Shown piece by piece: positions 24,112-32,324 of a DNA stretch of 64,000 nucleotides. The notes below the pieces were generated by a model. It had not been told where the DNA came from. It made no database searches and saw nothing but the letters and a program-made list of their open reading frames with translations. The stretch spans positions 1 to 64,000 of the forward strand of contig NZ_GL876934.1 of assembly GCF_000192575.1 (NCBI RefSeq), given 5' to 3'. The DNA comes from Novosphingobium nitrogenifigens DSM 19370. GTDB lineage: Bacteria; Pseudomonadota; Alphaproteobacteria; Sphingomonadales; Sphingomonadaceae. A program made the translations under genes and the position numbers. Position 1 is the first letter of the stretch. Each line of letters opens with the position of its first letter.

Positions 24112-25524
24112 TCAGGAGTGCGGCGGGTTTGTCGGTGTGGCGTCGAGGGAGGGGTCAGCGCCGAGTACGTTGTAGAGGGTAATGCGGTTGCTGATATCGG
24201 TCAGGATCGTTGAAACCTGGGTCTGGCGCGCGGTGTAAAGGCTGCGCTGGTCGACGAGGGCCGTCAGGAACGTACCGGTGCCCGCCCGGTATTGCTCGTC
24301 GGCAAGGGTATAGGCCTTTTCCGAAGCGGCGACGAGGCGGGCCTGCGCGCCGCGCTGATCGACGATGGTCCCGCGACGCGCGAGCGAGTCCGCGACGTCG
24401 CGGAAGGCCGACTGCACGGTCTTTTCGTATTGCGCGAGGTAATAGTCGCGCTGAGCCTTGGCATACTGGAGATTGCCCTTGGTCACGCCGCCCAGGATGG
24501 GGACGCTGGCCGAAGGAGTGACGTTCCAGTTGAGCGCGCCGCCGGTGAACAGCGACGACAAGGCCGAGCTTGCGAGCCCGACAGCCGAAGTCAGCTTGAT
24601 GGTCGGAAAGAACGCCGCCCTCGCCTCTCCGATGCTGGCATTGGCGCCTTGCAGCTGATGTTCGGCCTGAAGGACGTCGGGACGCTGGAGCAGGATGTCC
24701 GAGGACACGCCCGCAGGCACATGGCCGATCGTTCCGTCGAGTTCCGAGAGCGACGCAGGCAGGAGATCGTCGGCGACCGGGGCACCGACCAGCAGTTCGA
24801 GCGCGTTGCGATCCTGTGCCACCAAAGTCGTCTGGTTGGCGATGTCGGAGCGGGCCTGCTCGACCACGGTGATCGCGCTCTGCACGTCACCAGCGCTGGT
24901 AAGCCCCGAACGGAACAGCTCCTGCGTCAGTTCGAGCGAGCGGGTTCCGCTGGCCAGAGTGGACTGCGCAATCGACAGGAGATCGCGATCGGATGCCAGC
25001 GTCGCATAGGCGGTCGCGGTTTCAGCGACCAGCGTCAGGCGTGCCGAGCGATAGCCAGACTGGCTCGCCAGATAGCTTTCGAATGCGGCGCGGGTCTGGT
25101 TCTTCAATCGCCCGAACAGGTCGATTTCGAAGCTGCTCATCCCGACCGTACCGGAATAAGTGCTGGAATCGAGCTGGTCGGTCTTGATTCCGCGCGTGAT
25201 GCTGGCGTTGGCTCCACCCGAAATGGTCGGCAGCTGATAGGAGCGTTCGACGTGGTACTGCGCTCGCGCCGACGCCACGCTGGCAAGGCTCGCCCGCAGG
25301 TCGCGATTGTTGGCAAGCGCCAGTTCGATCACGTGTTGCAGGCGAGGATCGGTGAACAGCGTGCGCCAGGGCAAACCCGCCGCGCCCGCCTGTTCGGGGC
25401 CATAGGCGGCCCCTTGCGGCCATTGCGGCGGGGCGGCGGATTCCGGGCGGACATAGTGGGGGGCCATGTTGCACCCGGCCAGTGTGGTGGCGAGCCCGAG
25501 CAGGGCAAGAGAGGCGCGGCGCAT
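24112..25524 (-). CDS. RND efflux outer-membrane lipoprotein (NodT/OprM family)
   Basis: A 470-residue TolC-like outer-membrane factor. The N terminus MRRASLALLGLATTLAGC is a lipoprotein signal with lipobox LAGC. Long periplasmic helices with repeated Ala/Arg/Glu-rich segments follow (TLVAETATAYATLASDRDLL, LELTQELFRSGLTSAGDVQSA), as in NodT/OprM proteins. It is the last gene of the operon and its start overlaps the pump gene stop by one base. It forms the exit duct for the tripartite pump encoded upstream. Confidence 0.92.
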   Translation of the reverse strand: MRRASLALLGLATTLAGCNMAPHYVRPESAAPPQWPQGAAYGPEQAGAAGLPWRTLFTDPRLQHVIELALANNRDLRASLASVASARAQYHVERSYQLPTISGGANASITRGIKTDQLDSSTYSGTVGMSSFEIDLFGRLKNQTRAAFESYLASQSGYRSARLTLVAETATAYATLASDRDLLSIAQSTLASGTRSLELTQELFRSGLTSAGDVQSAITVVEQARSDIANQTTLVAQDRNALELLVGAPVADDLLPASLSELDGTIGHVPAGVSSDILLQRPDVLQAEHQLQGANASIGEARAAFFPTIKLTSAVGLASSALSSLFTGGALNWNVTPSASVPILGGVTKGNLQYAKAQRDYYLAQYEKTVQSAFRDVADSLARRGTIVDQRGAQARLVAASEKAYTLADEQYRAGTGTFLTALVDQRSLYTARQTQVSTILTDISNRITLYNVLGADPSLDATPTNPPHS

Positions 25525-28500
25525 CAGGCTTCCTCCGCCTTGGGAGCATCCGCCTTGCGGTGGAACAGCTGCCCGATGACGATAAAGAACATGGGAACGT
25601 AGAAGATGGCCAGCGCCGTCGCGGTGATCATCCCGCCCAGAACGGCAGTGCCGATCGCGATGCGGCTCTGCGCCCCCGCCCCGGTTGCGACTGCAAGCGG
25701 CAGAACCCCGGCGATGAACGCGATCGAGGTCATCAGGATCGGACGCAGGCGGACTTGGGCGGCTTCGAGTGCGGCTTCCCGCATCGAACGACCGTTACGC
25801 CGTGCGGCTTCGGCAAATTCGACGATCAGGATCGCGTTCTTGGCCGCAAGGCCGATCGTGGTGAGCAGACCGACCTGGAAGTAGATGTTGTTTTCAAGTC
25901 CGCGCAGCGTGACGCCGAGCACGGCCCCCAGAACCCCCAATGGAATGACCATCATCACCGCGAACGGCACCGACCAGCTTTCATACAGCGCGGCAAGGCA
26001 CAGGAACACGACCAGGATCGAGAGCGCATAGAGGTAGACCGCCTGCCCGCTCGACTGGTTTTCCTGATAGGACAGCTCGCTCCACGCATAGCCGGTTCCC
26101 GGTGCCAGTTTCTGTTGCAGGGCGATCATTTCGTTCATCGCGTCACCCGAACTGTAGCCAGGGGCGGCATTGCCGTTGATTTCGTACGACGAACTGCCGT
26201 TGAAGCGCGAGACGCTGTTCGCTCCCTTTTCCCAGCTCGTCTTGGTGAACGAGGTAAAAGGCACCATGGTGCTGGGCACCGTGATCGTCCCGTCGGTGGT
26301 CGTGACCGATGCCGACGACGTGGTCGCACTTGTGCTGCTCGACGTATTGCTCGACCGCACGAACCACTTGCCGAGATCGTCGGGCAACATGCGATAGGGC
26401 GCATCGGCCTGGATATAGACGCGCTTGACGCGGCCCCGGTCGACAAAGTCGCCGACATAGGTGCTGCCCCAAGCCCCGCTCAGCGTGGAAGTCGCATCGC
26501 TCTCGCTAAGCCCGAGAACCGCGAGCTTGGCGTCGTCAAGAGTGACGCGGAATTGCGGCGTGTCGGGCAAAGTCGAGGCGCGCACCTGCGCCAGCTTGGG
26601 ATCCTGTGCCGCCGCCGCGATAAGCTTGTCGCGCAAGGCAACGAACTGGGCTCGCGGCATGTGGCTGGTGTTGAGCAGTTCGAACGTGAACCCGTTCGAT
26701 TGCCCCAGCCCCGAAATCGCCGGAGGCGTCAGCGCAAAGACCTGCGCATCGCGGATCTTGAGGAAGCTGCCCATGGCCCGGCCGTTGATGGCCCCGGCGG
26801 CATGGGCCGCGCCCGGACGGTCATCGAACGGCGCGAGGCTGGCAAAGCCCATGCCCGCGTTCTGGCCCGAGCCGGAAAAGCTGAACCCCGTGACCGTGAA
26901 GAGGCCCTTGATGTCCTTCTTTTCCTGTTCGAGGAAGACATGTTCGACCTCCTTGCTGATCGCGAGAGTGCGTTCCTGCGTGGCACCGGCGGGCAGCGTG
27001 AACATGACCATGACTTCGCCCTGATCCTCGGTCGGCAGGAAGCCGGTCGGAAGCCGCATGAAGAGCCAGACGATCCCCGCCGCGATCACAGCATAGACGA
27101 CGAGATGCGCGCCGCGCCGGTGGATCACTTGCCCCGTGGCCGAGACATAGCTGCGGGTAAGGCGATCGAACCAACGGTTGAATTTGCCGAACAGACCGCC
27201 ACGCGTCAGAGGATCGTGATGCCCCTCTTTCAAGAGAGTTGCGCAAAGCGCGGGCGACAGGACCAGCGCGACAATCACCGACAGCGCCATGGCCGCAACG
27301 ATCGTCACCGAGAACTGGCGATAGATCACGCCCGTCGATCCGCCGAAGAACGCCATCGGCAGCATGACCGCCGAAAGCACCAGTGCAATGCCGACAAGCG
27401 CTGTCCCGATCTCGCCCATCGACTTGATCGTGGCGGCGGCCGGATCCAGCCCTTCCTCGGCCATCACGCGCTCGACGTTTTCGACGACCACGATCGCGTC
27501 GTCGACGAGCAGGCCGATCGCCAGCACCATGGCAAAGAGCGTGAGCGTGTTGATCGAGTACCCGAACAGCGCGAGCACGCCGAACGTACCCAACAAAACC
27601 ACCGGCACCGCGATTGCAGGAATGAGCGTCGCGCGCCAGCTCTGCAGAAAGATGAACATGACGATCACGACCAGAACGACCGCGATCAGCAGGGTCTCGA
27701 TCACTTCGCGGATCGACAGCTTGACGAAATCGCTGGTGTCGCGCGGATAGGACACCGCGTAACCATGCGGCAGGCTGCCCGACAGCTTCGTCACTTCGGC
27801 CTTGACCGCAGCGGTCGTCTTGAGCGCGTCGGCACCGGGCGCGAGCTGGATCGCCATACCCGCGGCGGGATGCCCGTTGAAACGGGCATCCATCGAATAA
27901 TCCTGCTGCCCCAGTTCGACCCGGGCAACATCGGACAGATGCACGACCGAGCCGTCAGGCATCGTCTTGACGACGATGTTGCGGAACTGTTCGGGCGTCT
28001 GCAAACGCGCCTTGGCCTTGACCACAGCGTTCAGCATCTGTCCCTTGAGCGCAGGAAGCGCCCCGATCTGCCCCGAGGACAAGTCGATGTTCTGTGCGCG
28101 GATCGCGGTTTCAAGATCGGACGGCATCAACTGGCGCGAGGCGAGTTTGACCGGGTCCATCCACACGCGCATCGCGTATTCGGACCCGAACACCTGCACT
28201 TGGCCCACACCGTTCAGACGGGCGATGTCATCCTGATAATTGCTGACCAGATAGTCGGCGACGTCGCTTGAAGTGGTGCGGTCGCTCTTGTCGTACATCC
28301 CGACGATCATCAGGAAGTCGCTGTTCGACTTGGTGACGGTCAGGCCTTGCTGCTGCACTTCGGTCGGCAGGCGCGAGGTTGCCTGCTGCACCTTGTTCTG
28401 CACCTGCACCTGGGCGACGTCGGGGTCGGTGCCCTTGGCAAAAGTGACCGTGATCGTCGCCGTGCCCGAGCTGTCGGACGTCGACGAGAAATAGATCATG

Positions 28501-28727
28501 TTGTCGATGCCGGTCAGCTGCTGCTCGATCACCTGCGTCACGCTGGTTTCAAGCGTTTCGGCCGAAGCGCCGGGATAAGTCGCTCTGACATCCACCGCCG
28601 GAGGCGCAACGTCAGGGTATTGCGCGACCGGAAGGCGCATGATCGATCCGATCCCGGCCATCATGATCACGATCGCGATCACCCAGGCAAAAATCGGCCT
28701 GCTGACGAAAAACTGGCTGATACCCAT
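25524..28727 (-). CDS. RND multidrug efflux permease (HAE-1 family, MexB/AcrB-like)
   Basis: A 1067-residue inner-membrane pump of normal length. It starts MGISQFFVSRPIFAWVIAIVIMMAG. It carries the proton-relay Asp pair in LAIGLLVDDAIVVVENVERVM and the second-half signature GLAAKNAILIVEFA. Large periplasmic loops contain the Ala/Gly-rich porter segments. One periplasmic loop near residues 795-815 has an unusual Ser/Thr-rich low-complexity run. The adaptor gene ends six bases upstream and the outer-membrane factor follows directly, so the trio forms a complete efflux system for hydrophobic drugs or solvents. Confidence 0.95.
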   Translation of the reverse strand: MGISQFFVSRPIFAWVIAIVIMMAGIGSIMRLPVAQYPDVAPPAVDVRATYPGASAETLETSVTQVIEQQLTGIDNMIYFSSTSDSSGTATITVTFAKGTDPDVAQVQVQNKVQQATSRLPTEVQQQGLTVTKSNSDFLMIVGMYDKSDRTTSSDVADYLVSNYQDDIARLNGVGQVQVFGSEYAMRVWMDPVKLASRQLMPSDLETAIRAQNIDLSSGQIGALPALKGQMLNAVVKAKARLQTPEQFRNIVVKTMPDGSVVHLSDVARVELGQQDYSMDARFNGHPAAGMAIQLAPGADALKTTAAVKAEVTKLSGSLPHGYAVSYPRDTSDFVKLSIREVIETLLIAVVLVVIVMFIFLQSWRATLIPAIAVPVVLLGTFGVLALFGYSINTLTLFAMVLAIGLLVDDAIVVVENVERVMAEEGLDPAAATIKSMGEIGTALVGIALVLSAVMLPMAFFGGSTGVIYRQFSVTIVAAMALSVIVALVLSPALCATLLKEGHHDPLTRGGLFGKFNRWFDRLTRSYVSATGQVIHRRGAHLVVYAVIAAGIVWLFMRLPTGFLPTEDQGEVMVMFTLPAGATQERTLAISKEVEHVFLEQEKKDIKGLFTVTGFSFSGSGQNAGMGFASLAPFDDRPGAAHAAGAINGRAMGSFLKIRDAQVFALTPPAISGLGQSNGFTFELLNTSHMPRAQFVALRDKLIAAAAQDPKLAQVRASTLPDTPQFRVTLDDAKLAVLGLSESDATSTLSGAWGSTYVGDFVDRGRVKRVYIQADAPYRMLPDDLGKWFVRSSNTSSSTSATTSSASVTTTDGTITVPSTMVPFTSFTKTSWEKGANSVSRFNGSSSYEINGNAAPGYSSGDAMNEMIALQQKLAPGTGYAWSELSYQENQSSGQAVYLYALSILVVFLCLAALYESWSVPFAVMMVIPLGVLGAVLGVTLRGLENNIYFQVGLLTTIGLAAKNAILIVEFAEAARRNGRSMREAALEAAQVRLRPILMTSIAFIAGVLPLAVATGAGAQSRIAIGTAVLGGMITATALAIFYVPMFFIVIGQLFHRKADAPKAEEA

Positions 28728-28733
28728 GGTCGA

Positions 28734-29888
28734 TCAGTATCCCAGCTTGACGGGAACGGGCTTGACCACCGCGCCCGGCTCGGCCTTGTCGACGCCTTCG
28801 ACGATCAGGCGATCCCCGGCCTTGAGCCCGCTGGTGACGAGCCACTTGTTGCCGATCGCCTTGTCCGCGACGACATTGCGCAAGACCACCTTGTTCGAAG
28901 CATCAACGACGAGAGCGGTCGCGTCTCCCTTCGCATCGCGGGTGATACCCTGTTGCGGGGCGAGAATACCCTTGGGCACCACGCCTTGCGGTGTAACCAC
29001 ACGCACGAACATGCCCGGCAGGAGCAAGCCCTGCGGATTGGGGAAGCGCGCGCGCAGCGTCACGGTTCCGGCCTGTTCGTCGACAGTGACTTCGCTGAAC
29101 TCGATAGTCCCGGTCAGCGGATAGTCGCTGCCGTCCTCGAGCTTGAGATGAACGGTCGCCGTCGCGGGAAGGACGCTGCCGTTGGCGAGCGCCATGCGCA
29201 GCTTGACGAGATCGGAAGACGACTGGGTGATGTCCACATAGATCGGGTCGAGTTGCTGGATCGTCGCCAGCGCTGTCGTCTGGCCCGACGTCACGAGCGC
29301 GCCGGGCGTCACGGTCGAGCGGCTGATCCGTCCGGTGATCGGGGCCAGCACGCGGGTATATTCAAGATTGACGCGCGCCGATTGGACCGTGGCCTGATAC
29401 TGATGCACGCTCGCCCGCGCGGTCCGGGCGGCCGCGATGGTGTCGTCGATGTCCTGACGGCTGACGGCCTGATTGTCGCGCAAGGTCTTGTACCGGTCGG
29501 CCTTGGCCTGATTGGTGAACAAGGTCGCCTGCGCGTTTTCGAGCTGTCCGCGCGCCTGATCGAGGGAAGCCTTATAGAGGCGCGGATCGATCTGGTAGAG
29601 CGGTTGCCCGGCGTGGACGATCGAGCCTTCCTCGAACAGGCGGGCCTTGATGACGCCGTCGACCTGGGGGCGGACATCGGATGCGGTCGTTGCCGCCGTA
29701 CGCCCGGTCAGTTCGTTGGACACCGTGACAGGCTCGGCAACCAGCGTGACCACGCCCACTTCCGCCGGGCCCATCGGGGGCATCTGCTGCTGCTGTTGCG
29801 AACACCCGGCAAGGGCGAGCGCCAGCAGCCCTGCCCCGGCAAGGTTCGCGCAAATGGATGGAAGAACACGCAAGACCGATCTCCTCAA
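28734..29888 (-). CDS. RND efflux periplasmic adaptor (MexA/AcrA-like)
   Basis: A 384-residue membrane-fusion protein. The N terminus LALALAGCSQQQQQMPPMG is a lipoprotein signal. The lipoyl/hairpin part (GRTAATTASDVRPQVDGVI, GSIVHAGQPLYQIDPRLYKASLDQARGQLENA) and beta-barrel segments (RISRSTVTPGALV, LDPIYVDITQSSSDLVKLR) match the AcrA family. It is the first gene of the operon, divergent from a two-component system 127 bases away, with an array of 10-bp repeats between. Confidence 0.93.
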   Translation of the reverse strand: MRRSVLRVLPSICANLAGAGLLALALAGCSQQQQQMPPMGPAEVGVVTLVAEPVTVSNELTGRTAATTASDVRPQVDGVIKARLFEEGSIVHAGQPLYQIDPRLYKASLDQARGQLENAQATLFTNQAKADRYKTLRDNQAVSRQDIDDTIAAARTARASVHQYQATVQSARVNLEYTRVLAPITGRISRSTVTPGALVTSGQTTALATIQQLDPIYVDITQSSSDLVKLRMALANGSVLPATATVHLKLEDGSDYPLTGTIEFSEVTVDEQAGTVTLRARFPNPQGLLLPGMFVRVVTPQGVVPKGILAPQQGITRDAKGDATALVVDASNKVVLRNVVADKAIGNKWLVTSGLKAGDRLIVEGVDKAEPGAVVKPVPVKLGY

Positions 29889-29936
29889 GTTTCAGACGGA
29901 TCCCTTCGCCCCTGCAGCACAGATTGAAAAGGAACA

Positions 29937-29986
29937 ACAGGTACAGCCGCGTAGGATCGTGTAGTGTCACGTATCATCGTGTATCA
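29937..29986. promoter_or_regulatory. array of five 10-bp units with phased GTA, candidate response-regulator sites
   Basis: Five consecutive 10-base units each have GTA at positions 5-7: ACAGGTACAG, CCGCGTAGGA, TCGTGTAGTG, TCACGTATCA, TCGTGTATCA. The last three are the most alike. OmpR/PhoB-type regulators bind direct repeats spaced one helical turn apart. This array sits between the efflux operon and the gene for an OmpR-type regulator, which is the obvious candidate ligand. Confidence 0.6.
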
Positions 29987-30015
29987 AATGGCAGACGGGA
30001 CGGTTCCGGTTCTGT

Positions 30016-30756
30016 ATGACGCGCAGGATGAACCAGCAAAGTGATGTGCAGGAGGGGCGTATCCTGGTCGTCGAGGACGATCCGGATATTCGCGAACTGA
30101 TCATCGCGCAATTGCAGCGCGAGCCTTATTGCGTCGATTCGGCCTGCAGTGTCGAGCAAGCGCGGCGCGAAATGGCCGACACCCCCGCCGACCTGCTCAT
30201 TCTCGACCTCAACCTGCCCGATGGCGACGGTATCGATTTGTGCCGCCAATTGCGGTCGGACGGGTATGAAGGGGCGATCATCATGGTCACCGCACGCGAT
30301 ACCGCGATCGACCGCGTGCTGGGGCTGGAACTGGGGGCCGACGACTATCTGACCAAGCCGTTCGAGCCGCGCGAATTGCTCGCCCGCGTGCGGAACCTGC
30401 TGCGCCGGTTCCGCTCCGCGACGGCCGGACGCCCGCGCAATGCCCGCGTGGCCCGGTTCGGACCATGGCGGCTCGACATCCATCATCGCCGCCTGATCGG
30501 CTCGGACGACCGGCTGGTCATGCTCTCGACTGCCGAATACCGCCTGCTGGCCCGCTTCATCGAGGCCCCCGACCGGGTCTTTTCCCGCGAGGAACTCCTG
30601 CCCGAACGCAGCGCCACCGTGGCGTTCGACCGATCGATCGACCTTCAGATCAGCCGCCTGCGCCAGAAACTGGGGCAGGAACCGGGCGGCGCGGACACCG
30701 TCCTGACAGTCCGCAACGAAGGCTATGTCATGCCCGGCCCGATCACGTTCGAATGA
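30016..30756 (+). CDS. OmpR-family response regulator
   Basis: A 246-residue two-domain regulator. The receiver has the acidic pair in VVEDDPDIRE, phosphoacceptor Asp in LLILDLNLPDGDG, and KPF in DDYLTKPFEPRELLARV. The C-terminal winged helix has FGPWRLDIHHRRL and the recognition region FDRSIDLQISRLRQKLG. The start could be ATG 30016 or 30028. It overlaps the histidine-kinase gene by four bases (ATGA). Position and divergent layout indicate control of the RND efflux operon. Confidence 0.92.
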   Translation: MTRRMNQQSDVQEGRILVVEDDPDIRELIIAQLQREPYCVDSACSVEQARREMADTPADLLILDLNLPDGDGIDLCRQLRSDGYEGAIIMVTARDTAIDRVLGLELGADDYLTKPFEPRELLARVRNLLRRFRSATAGRPRNARVARFGPWRLDIHHRRLIGSDDRLVMLSTAEYRLLARFIEAPDRVFSREELLPERSATVAFDRSIDLQISRLRQKLGQEPGGADTVLTVRNEGYVMPGPITFE

Positions 30757-32117
30757 TCCCGCTGTTCCACCGCTTGCGCGCTTTTGCGGATTCGCTGACC
30801 GGGCAGTTGGTCGTGATCCTGTCGACGGGCATTGCCTCTGCCTCGTTCGTGTCGCTGTTCCTTGCCGAACGGGCGCACCAGCACGATTTCTCCCGCGTCG
30901 AACTCGAACTCGTGGTGACGAGCACATCCGACATCGCCACCCGCTTCGCCCGGGATCCGGAGCAGACCGCGCGCCTTGTTGCCGACGATCATATCCTCGG
31001 CGCGACGCAGGCCAAGACCGAATGGCGCATGAACGCGCCCGATCCCGAGCTCGGTCGCCTGCTGACCGCGCGTCTGGGCGAAGCTGCCCGCCCGCAGGCC
31101 ATGCCCATCCCGCAGCAACAATGCTTTCCCAATTTCGACCCGAACCTGCGCGCGGCGGGGATCACCGATTCCTCGCTGCCCGATTGCTGGTTCATCCGCT
31201 TTCGCGATGCCCACGGGATCGAACGGAACCTGACGATCTATGTCGGTCGGCTCCACTGGCCCAGCCGTTCCCCGCTCGATCCGCTGTACATGACGCTGAT
31301 CATTCTCGCGAGCGTGGTGCTCTCGATCATGGTCGCGCGTGTCACGTCCCTGCCCCTGCGACGCCTGACGCGCGCGGCGCGCGCCTTTTCGGTGACGGCC
31401 GATCCCGAACCGATCCAGGTCGGAGGCCCACGCGAAGTGCGCGTTGCGCTCGAAACCTTCAACCTGATGCAACAGCGCGTGCGCGAAGGGTTCCGTCAAC
31501 GCACGCAGATCCTGGCGGCAGTCACGCACGACTTGCAAACCCCGCTGACCCGGCTGCGCCTGCGTCTCGAACAAGTGCCCGACGAAGCCTTGCGTCAGCG
31601 CCTGATCGACGATCTGGGCGCGATGCAGCATCTTGTCAGCGACGGACTGGAGCTTGCGCGCAGCAACGACAGCCGCGAACCGGTCTCACTCGTCGATATC
31701 GATTCCCTTTTGTCGAGCCTTGCCGAAGACGCTGCCGATGTCGGGCACGACGTGCGCTTTTCCAAAGGCTGCGACGTGCGCGCCATGGTGAAGCCCGAAG
31801 CATTTACCCGTTGCCTCAACAACCTGATCGACAATGCCGTCAAATATGCAGGCTCGGCCGAGTTGCAATCGGGCGTCGAAGGCGAGGAACTGGTCATCCG
31901 TGTGCTCGACGAGGGCCCCGGCATCCCCCACGACCTCATCGGCGAAGCCTTCCAGCCCTATCGCCGTCTCGGCAATGGCTCGGGCAAGCCGCCGGGGACC
32001 GGCATCGGCCTGACCATTGCCGATGCGCAAGCGCGCACGTTCGGTGCGAAAGTGTGCTTGCGCAATCGCCCCCACGGCGGACTTTGCGCCGAGATCCGCA
32101 TGGCTCTTCCCGATTAG
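30753..32117 (+). CDS. sensor histidine kinase
   Basis: A 454-residue membrane sensor kinase. One transmembrane helix is near the N terminus (LVVILSTGIASASFVSLFL) and another after a periplasmic domain of about 145 residues (LYMTLIILASVVLSIMVA). A HAMP-like linker follows, then HisKA with THDLQTPLTRLRLRLEQ (phospho-His) and an ATPase domain with N-box NNLIDNAVKYA, G1 DEGPGIP and GTGIGLTIADA. The periplasmic part contains QQQCFPNF and LPDCWFI, two Cys that may pair. It is co-translated with the response regulator. Confidence 0.9.
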   Translation: MIPLFHRLRAFADSLTGQLVVILSTGIASASFVSLFLAERAHQHDFSRVELELVVTSTSDIATRFARDPEQTARLVADDHILGATQAKTEWRMNAPDPELGRLLTARLGEAARPQAMPIPQQQCFPNFDPNLRAAGITDSSLPDCWFIRFRDAHGIERNLTIYVGRLHWPSRSPLDPLYMTLIILASVVLSIMVARVTSLPLRRLTRAARAFSVTADPEPIQVGGPREVRVALETFNLMQQRVREGFRQRTQILAAVTHDLQTPLTRLRLRLEQVPDEALRQRLIDDLGAMQHLVSDGLELARSNDSREPVSLVDIDSLLSSLAEDAADVGHDVRFSKGCDVRAMVKPEAFTRCLNNLIDNAVKYAGSAELQSGVEGEELVIRVLDEGPGIPHDLIGEAFQPYRRLGNGSGKPPGTGIGLTIADAQARTFGAKVCLRNRPHGGLCAEIRMALPD

Positions 32118-32142
32118 AGCGTCAGCCCGATTAGAGCGTCAG
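32109..32142. repeat. 17-bp tandem duplication at convergent gene ends
   Basis: The unit CCCGATTAGAGCGTCAG occurs twice in tandem. The first copy contains the kinase stop codon and the second overlaps the stop codon of the convergent ybdD gene. Removal of one copy would leave both proteins unchanged. Confidence 0.7.
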
Positions 32143-32324
32143 CAGCACTTCCCGGTTCCTGCCCCGCCATAACGGGCGTCCTGTCGATTGCGAAAGAACT
32201 GCGCGCGCGTCATGACCGGGGCTCCGGCATGGTGGTCGGCCATGTGCCGGCAATAGGCCTCGTAATCGCCCAGCCCCAGCATGGCGCGCGCGATCCGGCG
32301 CATCAGGACGAGCGCCCGCTTCAT
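32139..32324 (-). CDS. ybdD: YbdD/YjiX (DUF466) family small protein
   Basis: A 61-residue protein, MKRALVLMRRIARAMLGLGDYEAYCRHMADHHAG..., ending GTGKCC. It matches the YbdD family, whose members are nearly always encoded directly after a CstA-type transporter. Here the ATG overlaps the cstA stop (ATGA). The family is needed for, or modulates, CstA/BtsT transport of pyruvate or peptides; the mechanism is unknown. Confidence 0.88.
   Translation of the reverse strand: MKRALVLMRRIARAMLGLGDYEAYCRHMADHHAGAPVMTRAQFFRNRQDARYGGAGTGKCC

Noticed and set aside
25482..28271. 929-codon plus-strand frame opposite the RND pump gene
   Set aside because: It is antisense to a clear efflux permease. The Arg/His/Asp-rich composition is typical of a GC-rich shadow frame.
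28347..29927. 526-codon plus-strand frame opposite the adaptor gene
   Set aside because: Antisense shadow of an unambiguous AcrA-type gene.
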